Position numbers and translations under genes: made by a program. Of a stretch of 64,000 nucleotides of DNA, positions 54,346 through 64,000 are shown in pieces. The number at the start of each line of letters is the position of its first letter. Within the stretch, counting starts at the first letter, position 1. The notes beneath the pieces were generated by a model. That model ran no database searches, was not told the origin of the DNA, and was given only the letters and a program-made list of their open reading frames with translations. The stretch comes from Tillus elongatus (Eukaryota; Arthropoda; Insecta; Coleoptera; Cleridae), in the NCBI GenBank assembly GCA_964006375.1, contig OZ023267.1, positions 16,379,471 through 16,443,470 on the forward strand. The letters are read 5' to 3'.

Positions 54346-55385
54346 TCCAACGTCTAGCCCACTTCTAGCAACTTCGATTTCATGTTTTAAGTCGTCAATC
54401 GTCTCTGAGTGGTTAGCGTAGCACTTGTCTGTAACGGCTCCCCACAAAAAAAAGGTCCAACGGAGTTAAATCGCAGCTTCGAGGTGGCCCGCATCAGGAT
54501 TTCGGCTGATTATGCGATTTTCGAAAACAGTGCGCAAAATATCGATTGTTACGTTGGCTGTGTGGCACGTTGTCCTGTCGAAACAAAATGTCGTCTATGT
54601 TACACTGTTCAGTTTTGGGAAACAGAAAATCTTTTAGCATGGCGCGGTAGCATTCGCCATTCACGGTAACGGCGTTTCCTTGCTCATTTTCGAAGAAAAA
54701 TGACCTAATAAGGTCGCCAGACCAAAATTCACACCAGACAGTCAATCGTTATGGTTCTATTGGTTTCTCCACGACGACATGTGGATTTTCTGAGCCTTAG
54801 ATATGACATTTTTGCTTATTAACGTATCCTCCGATGTCGAAATGAGCTTCATCTGAAAAGATGATTTTTCGGTAAAAATGCTCATCTTCGATCAAGCCGT
54901 CTTCGGCCCATTGAGCAAACCGAAAATGCATCGGATGGTCATGCAGCTTCAGCTGTTACACTAATTGAACTTTGTACGTATTTCTACCGAGATCTTTATG
55001 CAACATTCTTTTCAAAGAAGTGGTGAAATGATCAATTCTTGAGAACGACGACGAGTTGATGTTGATGGTTGTTTACTCACACTCTGAGCAACAGCAGCGA
55101 TGTTTTCGGTCGAGCTCACTGGACGAGTACACACACGGGTTGTTTTATCCAACAAAGATCCATTTTCACGAATTCTCTTTACAAATCGATCCACAAACTG
55201 TGTTTTTTTGGCACATCCCTTTCGTCAAATTTTTTTCGTACATTTCTTACAGTTTGAGTAGAGGACTCACCAATTTGGAAATAAGCTTTTAATATTTCCC
55301 AACTTTGTCCAAACAAAAAGCGACCCATTTCATTTCCCGAAATACTATTTGTTCTCTTTTGGAAATAAATAAAGAACAACCAAAT
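54346..55385 (-). pseudogene. DD41D-type transposase pseudogene (family 5), cut by LINE
   Basis: Minus strand: FGQSWEILKAYFQIGESSTQ, VRNVRKKFDERDVPKKHS (N-terminal HTH), FVKRIRENGSLLDKTTRV, then RKIIFSDEAHFDIGGYVN with the first Asp. LTVWCEFWSGDLIRSFFFEN follows, then ILFRQDNVPHSQRNNRYF with the second Asp, and CGPPRSCDLTPLDLFF with the third. The spacing is 38 including one stop, i.e. a small deletion from 41. The WPPRSCDLTPLDYFLWG-type block is characteristic of a widespread insect lineage. Reading reaches AVTDKCYANHSETIDDL, then runs into the LINE at about 54345. Confidence 0.65.
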
Positions 55386-55744
55386 TTGGTACGCGTGATT
55401 GTGCTATAAAGAGTTCAACTATGTACCAAACTTAGGTCTGTAGGTTTAAAGACAAAAAAGTTATTGGCATTTAAAGAAAAAAAGGTTGGGGTTTTCCTCA
55501 AAACGTCAAAGTCGCAATTTGAAACATCAAAATTGACAAGATTTAGACAAAGGATCGGAAACAAATACGGATTATGTAAAGAAAATGTCGCAAGAAGAGT
55601 GTTCTGCAGGCGCTTAAATTTCAGCTTCAACAGTCATTGTCCTTCATTTTACTAAAATGTTTCCAGAAATTTCATTTCAAATAGACTCTTTCTCTGATGA
55701 TTTGGCGGTAGTTTCAATTAGGTTGATGGTTTAACGGTTTATAA
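55386..55744. other. No gene recognised
   Basis: AT-rich; weakly similar to the reverse complement of 29440-29800. Confidence 0.3.
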
Positions 55745-56440
55745 TTTTTAGCTAATTTTCGTAGAAAAAATCCTTAACGAGGAGACCGCGACTTTTGAAT
55801 TTTCAAAAACAGATCTTCAAATAAGCGCAAACTACGCCCCCTAGAGTCCATATCCGGGTTTCAGTTTTTATCTGTTTACATATATACAGAATGGCGCACA
55901 TCTACGGTAAAGCTCAATATAATTGTTATTACACAAGATACGAGAAAAAGTTGTATACGTTAATTGTAGGGTGTCTTGAGCTGCATCTTATAAAATTATT
56001 TTGACAATCACAGCCCAATAAGTCGTTGGTGATACCTACAATAATTTTTTTTTCATCTTTATATTATTGCATTTTTGCATTTTTTATCGAAATCAGATAC
56101 ATGTTTCTAAGGAAAAAATCGAGACGCAGTAAGTGCATTTTGGTAGCGAATTTTCATTAAATGTTTCGATTTTGAATAACTAAATTTGCTACTAACCTAA
56201 GGTTTATTGGCTAGGAAGCCAGTTTTCTTGGAAAGATTTTAAGTTTATTTTCGGAAAATTATTGTACATTTTCAAACAATAAGTTATTTTGAAAAAATAT
56301 GGCACGTTTTTTCTACTATATAAGTTATACCGGTAATCAGGTTGATGACTGCTTGCAATAGAGAGACATATTTGTTATTAAGAACATTTTTATGAAATTT
56401 CACTCACATAGGGCATTTGCTACGGCTAGACTTTTTATTA
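55745..56440 (+). repeat. Hairpin repeat, variant with non-TA core
   Basis: TTTTTAGCTAATTTTCGTAG hairpin, GAGGAGACCGCGACTTTTG, then the same core as 28570-29395 (TACGGTAAAGCTCAATATA, AAGTCGTTGGTGATACC). Next come two distal ends: 56120 (CGAGACGCAGTAAGTGC) and 56392 (TTCACTCACATAGGGCATTT). Two ends suggest a nested or duplicated tail. Confidence 0.6.
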
Positions 56441-57407
56441 TATCACACATATGTTAACGTTATTATTTTATTATTTTGTAACCTATATTATAAATGTTCA
56501 AGTGTATTTTGTAAAAGGCAAATACATATTTTTTAAATAGTGTTTGCTGTTAACCAAAAAGTTAACTTGCGAAGTTCGCGATAGTCGGACATTCCCCCTT
56601 TGGCCTGGTACCGCACGAACATCCCCCGTTTTCCCCATATAGCTTTGAGCACTTATAACTTTTGACCCTACGCATTCTTGACAAAAACGGCTGGTGTAAC
56701 GGGAAAACTCAGCCTTTGTCTATCAAATGGCATGAAAATCACGAATTCGTATTTTCCATAACAAACCGTCTTATTCCCCCGTACACTCCAATTACAAACC
56801 ATCGTAGCTAAACCATAGGTAAAACATATTAAGTTCTTATTTTAATTTCAACCATGCATTAGTTCTCGTTCATCTAAATAATTTAACAACATAAAACACA
56901 TTTCGTGTCTATAATTAACTCAGTTATGTTTTTACTACCTTATCATATATACAAGGCCTGGTTAGCGTTAAGTGAATTACGGAAAGGTTATTTATATGTG
57001 ATGCAAACTTCCAAGGATAATTATATTTATGTAAAGTTGTTAGGTTAGGGGCAATGCGTGGATATCAGCTTGTACTCCCAGAGGAAAGATAGACCAGAGA
57101 TGTTGTGGAAACTACAACTAAATACCCTAATTAATGGCCAAATGAAACTAAAACTATACTCTGGTTGTAATTAGGAAAGGCCGTAATTATGTGGAAAATA
57201 TATATAACATCAAGCTTTATGTATTTCTGGGCAGTTTTTAATACATAGACTCTGTAAAGAAAGTAAAAAAAGTGTGTTGTATATAAAATAACCGTTTTAT
57301 TACGAACAAACCAAATATTACAATAACAACATTTTTAAGCACTTTTATATGTAAAGTGAATTGCTACTGAAATCCTACATGCATGCAAACTACAACCTAA
57401 ATACCCT
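56441..57407. other. No recognisable gene
   Basis: Contains a C-rich patch (56590-56640) but no coding signal I can support. Confidence 0.35.
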
Positions 57408-58700
57408 TATTAATTCAAGAAATTTTAGTAATTCGGTTTTTATATACTTTTCCATCACTTTAGAGACGACTGAAAGATGTGAAATAGGCCTGTGGTTGCT
57501 AGGAAGCGCTTTGGATCATTTCCTGGGGACGGGTTGTACGCGAGCAGTTTTCCAGTTACTAGGGAATATGCCTCTATTGTAAGATGTATGAAACAGACGA
57601 GTCAGGACAGGAGCAATTTCTAGTGCGCATTTTTTCAGAACAATTGCTAGCATCTCGTCAATGCCAGAGGCTTTCCAGGTATTAGGAGAAGAGAGCATCT
57701 TTGGTACCTTTTTAGTTTTGAAAATAATATCCGTCATTTTATGCGCGACATTGGGTACTGTTGGTGGTTAAAAATTTGGTGGTGAGTTGATAGTAGAATT
57801 GCCAGCGAACATTGAGGCAAAAAGTTCAGCCTTGCCCAGGGCGGTAGAAACAATTTCATCCCCTGAAACAAGAAGTGGGAGCGTGCTCTTGTAGAAATTA
57901 TTCCCAATAGATTTAGTAAGAGTCCAGAGGGGTTTGCTGCCGCTGGAGCTTGAGAGGACTTTGTTTTTGATGTGGTTATTAAACGAGATTTTTGCCTCAG
58001 AAAGAATGCGGACATAGCGGTTTCTTGCGTGGTTAAATGCTTGACGGTTTTCTTGACTGGGATTTTGTAGAAGCGTTTTGTGAGCTTTGACCTTTTTAAG
58101 TCTGGCCTTGTCACAGGATTTAGAGAACCAGGGCTTTTGAGTGGCTGAAGAGGTTTTCCGTGTACGTGGAGTAAATAAATTCATGCCAGCTTGGATGATT
58201 TCTGTGATGTTTTGTGAGATATCAGAGGCGTCAGGATGAGAGAAGCAGACCTACGCTCATGGAAATGAGTAAAAATGATCCCGCATTTCGTCCTAAATCT
58301 CTGAGTTGTAGTTCCAAACGATACGTTGGTGTGATGACTGTGTGACCTCGGGTTGCATTGCGCAGGAAGCAGTGACCATGTCTTATAGCATTCAAATTTT
58401 GTAGTAAGAAGGAGATCCAAGGGATTTGAGCTATGTGTTGGGATGCGAGGAAAGTAAGTAGGTTGCTAAACCATATTGGCTAAATAAATGCTGAGTGCGA
58501 AGGCCTTCGCTGCTGTCTCCTGTGGATCGGTTTTTAAAGATCCTAGTTATTGCTTTTATGGACATTGAAGTCACCAAGAATAGTGACTTCGGAGGAAGGA
58601 TATTCAGAAATCAGATGGTCGGTTTTTTCAAAAAGGTAGTCGAAGAGCTGGACAAAGTTATTGTCAGAAGGTGACCGGAAAATGCAACAGATGAATCTGG
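57408..58700 (-). mobile_element. Family A LINE, endonuclease tail to RT start
   Basis: Reading leftwards: end of the apurinic-type endonuclease (RSPSDNNFVQLFDYLFEKTD; SSEVTILGDFNVH), linker (58184-57768 open: NLFTPRTRKTSSATQKPWFS ... LLVSGDEIVSTALGKAELFA), and RT fingers (SGIDEMLAIVLKK; APVLTRLFHTSYNRGIFPSN; WKTARVQPVPRK). It ends in VEKYIKTELLKFLE at about 57408. It extends the family 5'-ward relative to the 22601 copy. Confidence 0.75.
57516..58184 (-). pseudogene. Family A ORF2 linker and RT N-terminus
   Basis: Two adjoining open segments (58184-57768, 138 codons; 57737-57516, 73 codons) separated by one stop after NSTINSPPNF. They cover the region between endonuclease and RT (DKARLKKVKAHKTLLQNPSQ; ARNRYVRILSEAKISFNNHI) and the first RT blocks. 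There is no catalytic YADD. Being less damaged than the 22601 copy, it is probably younger. Confidence 0.7.
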
Positions 58701-59436
58701 GTGAAGGTGGTTGTATATATGCACAATGGGAAAGGAGAACCCCCTGTGTTCTTGGATGAGTTGGCAGAAACCCTCTTTGTCCTAGACTAGAGTTTCTTCC
58801 CCCCCCTTCTGCATCTTACAATCACCATCAATACACGAATGACAGTAATTTTTTTTATTTTTAGCTTTCCAGTGTATTTTTTTTTTGAGTATATTTCCTG
58901 TTTATCAATTGCTTTTTAAAGTTTTATATCCAAATTACTGTATAAATATTTATGCTGGAGATCACGCTTTTGCTTGCCCTTCCTTACCTTACTCTTTACT
59001 GTTCCTAATTAAATATAGTAATTTTTATAACTTTTAATACAAGACTAAATGAGCCTCGGTGGTTCTGGGGTAAGAAGGTGTGCCTCTGAACCGAAGGGTA
59101 CTGGGTTAGATCCCAGGGTACTCCTTTCACCTTTTTAGTACATACCGTACAATTAACATCAACCGAGGTTCTAGCATTGTATTAGAGCAAGTTGAATGTC
59201 TACACGTTCCGCCCTTCGTAGGGGGCGTAAAGCCGTCGGTTCCGTGTCCATGCGATGTTGGGCACGTTAGAGATCCCTTCCCTCCTTACAGAAAGACAGG
59301 GGTTTGGCAAAATTTCCAGCATAGTGAGGTGAAACTGCTCCCTGGCGTCGGTGATTGGCCATAGTCGCGGAAATAGGCCGACGTTAAAGAAACAAAACAC
59401 ACACACACCGAACTTGCTGCGTCCCGACAATTTTTT
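58701..59436 (+). repeat. Hairpin-family variant interrupted by a SINE
   Basis: 58701-59050 is the body shared (inverted) with 40190-40560. 59409-59436 (CGAACTTGCTGCGTCCCGAC) is the family's distal end. The SINE at 59052-59408 lies between and has replaced the usual GAAAATTCACTACCATAACG. Confidence 0.55.
59052..59408 (+). mobile_element. SINE with tRNA-Gly-like head
   Basis: Head GCCTCGGTGGTTCTGGGGTA, AGAAGG ... CCGAAGGGTACTGGGTTAGA, TCCCAGGG. The A-box-like TGGTTCTGGGG and B-box-like GGGTTAGATCCC are spaced as in a tRNA. The order GCxTCGGTGGTTC...GGGTTCGAxxCCC resembles tRNA-Gly. Body: CCGAGGTTCTAGCATTGTAT, TAAAGCCGTCGGTTCCGTG, GATGTTGGGCACGTTAGAG. Tail: GGCCGACGTTAAAGAAACAA then (AC)n. Confidence 0.8.
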
Positions 59437-60829
59437 TTACATTTGATTGCTTACTAATAAGCTTTATTAGCCTCAAAGTAAGCACAACAGATCAGAAAAA
59501 GTTAGCAGGTCACCAATTATACTATGTAAACAAGAAAAAAACTGATTGTTTTACATAAAATTTATATGAAAACGTTCTTAACACGTTGTCTCTAATTAAC
59601 AATCCAGTGACTTTCTTTACTTAGTGGTTTAATTTTGGCCTTTTCATGGCCAGAAAATAGATCCGGGAGATTATTAGTGTCCTAATAAAAAAGGCTGGAA
59701 TTTACTGGCTTAATATTAATAAAGAAAATATTTGAAAGAACTGTAACACAAACAAATGACAAACACAGCTCCTCAGAGCAAGGTCTCTCAGAGTTTTAAT
59801 ACCACGTTAATTTCGCTCGAAAAATTGAAGCGAGCCAGGCGTGTATTAAAACATGAAAGTAATTATTACAGCGAGAGGAAAGTAAATACTGAACCCAAGG
59901 TAAAAACAAATAAAATCAAACGTGGTCATTATATTAATTGGGACGTTTTGATGTGGCTGTAGGAGTAACCTAGATCCTTTAATTAGTATTTGATAATTTA
60001 GTGGAATTAAAGAGTTTAGTAATAGTACATTGAACAACAAACCATAAACTCTATAACTAAAACTACTGCTATAGTATGAGAGAAAGGGTCTGTTTTAAAT
60101 GAATTTTCTGGAAACATTTTAGTAAAATAAAGGACAATGTAGGTTAAAGCTGAAACTTAGGGACTTGCAAAAGACATTTCTTGTGATATTTTCTCTACAT
60201 AGACCGTGTTAAGGAAGTGGAGGGTAATTTATAGGATAAAATTCCCGAACTAGGCACATATATACACATTAGGTAACAGAATAATGTAAACTATATTAAC
60301 TCACAAAACTTAACATGATTAAATAACAAAATAAATGAACTTACGTAGATATTTACATGATGACTATTAGTTTTACAGTATTTATGTTTACATGATTAAT
60401 TTACAAGTATCGCGTCGTTACATCTGAAGCAATCTAATATTACCCGTCTACATTTTAGAAACGTATTTAATTAACTGATTCTTACTCTGACTAAATGAAT
60501 CTTATTTATATTTACAAAACAATAACACTTACTTGATTCTTCATTAGTTTTCCGACCTTCCGAATTGATGACTGCAACATTCCTGGATATCTTGCAACTT
60601 TGCTTTGTTTATTGTTTATATACTGAATGTGATAATTTTAATGTCAATCCATACAATGCTGACCTCTAATTAATTGCACTATTCACATTCCTTGCTTCAA
60701 GAATTAAACTGAACAACTTTCAATTATTATTTTAGTGTTTTTTAACAATTATCTATTTTCCTTTATTACGGCCCTTATGAAGACATCCTGTTCTCTGAAC
60801 AGACCCTATTATCTTTAAGTTCTTTGCCG
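59437..60829. other. No recognisable gene
   Basis: AT-rich; a 68-codon ORF at 59756-59962 has no motif I recognise. Confidence 0.35.
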
Positions 60830-62034
60830 AAAAGTTGCCGATTTTGAGGGCTTCAGCAACACCTCATTCGGATCGGTACTGGCAGCTGTCAGGAAGCGTG
60901 GATTAGAGGAGACCTGCTGCAGTTGGATCGGTTCCATGCTCAGGGACAGGGCGGTGTTCACCTCGTTCGTGGAAGGGACACCGCTAGCAGGGGTCGTGGC
61001 GGGGTATCCGCAGGGGAGCGTTCTGTTTCCCCTGCTCTGGTGCTTAGTCGTGGATGGCCTGTTAGGGAGGCTGTCGGGTGGAGGATACGAGGTACATGGC
61101 TACGCGGACGCCATTGTCATCATTGTCCGCGGAAAGGTTACACAGTCAGTGTGGGAGCGCATGCAGATAGTACTGAAAGTGGTGGAGAGGTGGATGGTTG
61201 GCCAAGGGCTCGGGGTGAGCCCTGAGAAAGCAACCGTCATTCCGTTTAGGAGAAGGATGAAGTGGGAGAGCTAAAGAACTCTCACTCTAAACAGTAGAAA
61301 CATCCCAATGGCCAGGGAGCTAAAATATCTTGTGGTCGCATTCGACCCTAAGTTGACCTGGAATCGTCACGTTGAAGAAATACTGCGTTAGGCAGTTATG
61401 ACCCTATCCGTCACTAGGCAGCTATATCAAAAAACGTGGAGACTAAGACCTAGTATGGCCCAATGCCTGTACACAAGGGTGGTCAGACCACCGTTAACAT
61501 ACGCGGCACTGGTCTGGTATCCTAAGGTGGCACAATCCAGTGCCAAACAAAAACTAGGCAAGATCCAAAGGATAGCTTACCTTGGCATCACAGGGGCCAT
61601 GACTTCCACCCCAACAGCCGCCATGGAGGTGTTACTGAATCTGCCCCCCTACACTTAGTTATCATGGGGGAGGCCAGGCTAGGACTATACAGACTAGCCT
61701 GCGATGATAGACTGATTATCAACCCAGGTTGCAGGGGCCACTGCAAGATTCAGGAGATCGTGAGGGAGCCCATGCTGGAAATGAGGTCAGACTTCGTGAG
61801 CCCACGAATCCGCAGCGAAAACAAGTTTACAGTTGGAAATCGCCGACCGCGAGGCATGGCGGGGGGTGACGCCGAGTCTACCAGAGGACGCTCTCGTCTG
61901 GTTCACAGGCGGATCCGGCGGTGAGCGTGGGACAGGGGCAGGCGTTTAATCGGAAGGACCGGGGGTAAGTCACAGTACTTTCTTTGGAGCTCAAGCAACG
62001 GTCTTTCAGACAGAAATGTACGCCATCTTGCACT
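60830..62034 (+). mobile_element. R1/LOA-type LINE (family B2), RT to RNase H start
   Basis: Truncated at both ends. The right end stops inside RNase H (FQTEMYAILHC) where a hairpin-family copy begins at 62035. The left end starts in the RT palm. Confidence 0.75.
60936..61924 (+). pseudogene. Family B2 reverse transcriptase fragment
   Basis: 60936-61274 encodes RDRAVFTSFVEGTPLAGVVA, GYPQGSVLFPLLWCLVVDGL, then HGYADAIVIIVRGK: the YADD catalytic motif is YADA, so polymerase activity is lost. GLGVSPEKATVIPFRRRMKW ends at a stop at 61272-61274. The thumb (ARELKYLVVAFDPKLTWNRH) carries another stop. 61398-61658 reads KTWRLRPSMAQCLYTRVVRP and GITGAMTSTPTAAMEVLLNL. 61664-61924 continues toward RNase H. 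It matches 34095-35200 and 19672-20110. Confidence 0.75.
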
Positions 62035-62290
62035 GTTTGGTATTAACCTATAAGGTTGACCAAGAAACGAGTTTTTTCGGGAACACTTTAAGTTTGCTTT
62101 CGGAAATTTTTGTAAATTTTCAAACAATAAAGTTATTTTGATGAATCATGGCACATTGTTTTTACTATATAGGTTATACTGGTAACCAAATTTGATGCCT
62201 GCTTTCTTGAAAAAACACACATTTTTGCTATTAAAAACATTTTTATGAAAATTCACTACCATAACGCACTTGCTGCGTCCAGACTTTTTA
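62035..62290 (+). repeat. Hairpin/(TA)n repeat, distal half
   Basis: Shares TTTCAAACAATAAAGTTATT and TATATAGGTTATACTGGTAA with 56230-56340, then GAAAATTCACTACCATAACG and CACTTGCTGCGTCCAGACTT, the best-preserved distal end in the window. Confidence 0.7.
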
Positions 62291-63110
62291 TATTATTGTG
62301 CAGGTAGTCAGTCTATGACGATTGAGGGTGGTTCAACAACACAAAAATTAAAATTTCGTCTGGAGAAAATACCTGAAGGGGTTAACTGTCCTGGTTATCC
62401 AAAATTTTTTATTAATTTTGGATTTTCCTCATCTACGTGGTGCATACAGTAATATAATACGGCGCGCATTATGAAAATCTGTTTATAGAGGGACGAGCTA
62501 CAAGCATTTTTTTCAAATTCAAGGCCCTTCTCCTTTTTTATAACTTGAAATTTTATATTTTATTATTTTGAAATTATTCTTTTATAGATGATAATAAACA
62601 AATCAGTTCCCCTTTGTTAAAGGAACAATAGCTTACCAAAAAGGCATCACTACATATATATTATAATATTATTTCCAAATAAAATTGGGGAAACGGATAA
62701 AGTAGATTAATTTTAAGTAGGTCAAATCTGTATTGTAATCATTTGACATAGATTTGGCATTCATCACATTTTAAGTGTTTATATAAATAATAAACAGTTT
62801 TGTTAATAATTGCAGATTGTAATAATAGAGCATTGGTTAGCATTTAATTTGCCGTATATAATAATGCTGATTAAGTATGTTTTATGAATCTAGTTCACAT
62901 AAGTGTATATATAGAAGTATTTGTAAATATTAAGAGACTTTTTCCATATTTTTCATTAACCTTGTTGCATCGTTATCACTGTCTGTCTAGTTCATAAATT
63001 ATAACAGTGTCCCCCTATACCCCTGAATTTATCCTCCAGCTTCTTAAACACACTTACCAAAAAGGGACATGAAAATTACAGATTTTCAAAGTCTGTAAAT
63101 GTGACACATA
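62291..63110. other. No recognisable feature
   Basis: AT-rich, no supported signal. Confidence 0.35.
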
Positions 63111-63490
63111 CCAGATTATTTAACGGCAACATAGTAAAAATAAAAATATGCCTCTGACGAACCGACTCGATCTAAACAAATGATGGAGACTAAGATTTGA
63201 AGCAAGCTCAGAAGGCTGCATCGCTTTTGTGGCCCTAATAAACAACAAAACACAAGTGCGCGTGCCGTTGCCATGGCAACCGTTTCATGCAAGCGTCCCA
63301 AAGTAGACTCAGTCAGTCCGCAGTTGCTTGACGATCTCAAGTAGTCTGTAGTCCGCAACAAGTAAGCGCTGCGCGTTGGGGCATGTATACATTCAATTCG
63401 GTGATCAGGAGCGGGCTTGCAAATTATATCGTACCATAAATTACTTTTAAAATGCATTATCGACTGCGGCGCGATGTAACAAGACATCTT
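63111..63490. promoter_or_regulatory. GC-richer island, possible promoter
   Basis: About 380 bp with clearly more G+C and CpG than the flanks and no transposon similarity. It contains the palindromic X-box at 63267-63280 and initiator-like TCAGT repeats near 63308-63320. No start codon or first exon can be assigned. The 123-codon minus ORF (63116-63487) is unrecognised. Confidence 0.3.
63267..63280. promoter_or_regulatory. Palindromic X-box (RFX-type site)
   Basis: GTTGCCATGGCAAC is a perfect 14-bp palindrome and matches the RFX-factor X-box consensus, typical of ciliary-gene promoters in animals. Function here is inferred. Confidence 0.4.
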
Positions 63491-63670
63491 TATGTGGTTG
63501 TACCAAATGGATTTGAGAGAATGAAAGAAATTAGAATTAAGGTGGATTTTGAATATGAAAGTTTAGATTAATCGAAAAATATAGGTAAAGCAGCGCTTCA
63601 CCTGTGTCATCTGACGAGCCGCCACTGCTCCTTAATTCAGAAACTTAAATGTTTATATAGATAAAAATAC
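63491..63670. other. No recognisable feature
   Basis: Short AT-rich stretch before the SINE. Confidence 0.35.
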
Positions 63671-63990
63671 AGAACCTCGGTGGTTTAGGGGTAAGAACGT
63701 GTGTCTCTGAACCGAAGGGTTGTGGGGTCGATACCAGGGTATTCCTTTCACTTTTTCAGTATAAACTGTAATATTAACATCAACCGAGGTTCTGGCATTG
63801 TATTTGAGGAAGTTGAATGTCTGCACGTTCAACCCTTCGGAGGGTGCGTTAAGCCGTCGGTCCCGTGTCCGTGCGATGTTGGGCACGTTAAAAATCCCTA
63901 CCCTCCTTCCAGGATAGTGAGGTGAAACTGCTATCTGGTTGGCCATAGTCGCGGAAATAGGCCGACGTTAAAGAAACAAAACACACACAC
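63671..63990 (+). mobile_element. SINE with tRNA-Gly-like head, internally deleted
   Basis: Head CCTCGGTGGTTTAGGGGTAA, GAACGTGTGTCTCTGAACCG, GGGGTCGATACCAGGG. The body lacks the AGAAAGACAGGGGTTTGGC segment and part of CTGGCGTCGGTGA, then GGCCGACGTTAAAGAAACAA and (AC)n. Confidence 0.75.
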
Positions 63991-64000
63991 ATGAAAATAC

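Noticed and set aside
59052..59125. Genuine tRNA-Gly gene
   Set aside because: Arms are mismatched and the sequence continues into a repeated SINE body with (AC)n tail; the same head recurs at 63671 and 41170.
60936..61274. Functional reverse transcriptase
   Set aside because: YADD is YADA and the frame ends at a stop before the thumb; family copies are all broken.

Overview
This window looks like AT-rich, repeat-choked DNA from an arthropod, most probably an insect. Reasons: non-LTR retrotransposons of R1/LOA, I-like and CR1/Jockey-like type, Tc1/mariner-superfamily transposases of the DD41D class, Penelope-like GIY-YIG remnants, a tRNA-derived SINE, at least 18 (TA)n microsatellites, and splice signals of metazoan type. 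The species cannot be named from the sequence. Only one host coding segment is convincing: an 86-bp TPR-encoding exon on the minus strand (27461-27546), best matched to a TMTC-type (transmembrane and TPR) protein. The rest is probably intronic or intergenic.

Layout. 0.6-0.8 kb: a small MITE-like element. 1.7-4.7 kb: a hairpin/(TA)n repeat whose TA core holds an apparently complete DD41D element (362-aa open transposase, two 340-bp inverted repeats). 4.7-6.7 kb: a second, decayed DD41D element. 7.3-8.9 kb: 3' end of an R1/LOA-type LINE with RNase H. 9.3-11.2 kb: Penelope-like fragments with hammerhead-like motifs. 11.9-16.3 kb: a hairpin/(TA)n repeat carrying a 3.7-kb DD41D element with about 950-bp inverted repeats. 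17-20.1 kb: further hairpin/(TA)n repeats, a truncated DD41D element and a LINE fragment. 21.5-24.4 kb: hairpin-bearing tandem repeats and a broken CR1/Jockey-like LINE. 25.35-27.15 kb: a foldback-like palindrome with minisatellite arms. 27.5 kb: the host exon. 28-36.7 kb: more hairpin/(TA)n repeats and LINE pieces. 37-39 kb: a broken R1-clade LINE. 40-46.6 kb: SINE, hairpin repeats, and a Penelope-like fragment with the best-formed hammerhead-like fold. 47.2-48.9 kb: an I-like LINE 3' end. 49.8-50.8 kb: six tandem monomers of about 170 bp. 51-55.4 kb: two more DD41D remnants, one cut by a LINE. 55.7-64 kb: hairpin repeats, LINE fragments, two SINE copies, and a small GC-richer island with a perfect palindromic X-box.

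How the parts relate. The commonest element (about 20 copies or partial copies) has a palindromic TAGTGAATTTTC end, a (TA)n core, and an opposite end carrying CGCA-GCAAG-TGCG. This architecture recalls INE-1/Helentron-type non-autonomous elements (inference; no Rep/helicase ORF is present). Its TA cores host other insertions repeatedly, as expected if TA-targeting DD41D transposons use them as landing pads. Most coding sequence belongs to dead transposable elements; the 2288-3376 transposase is the one plausible intact gene.
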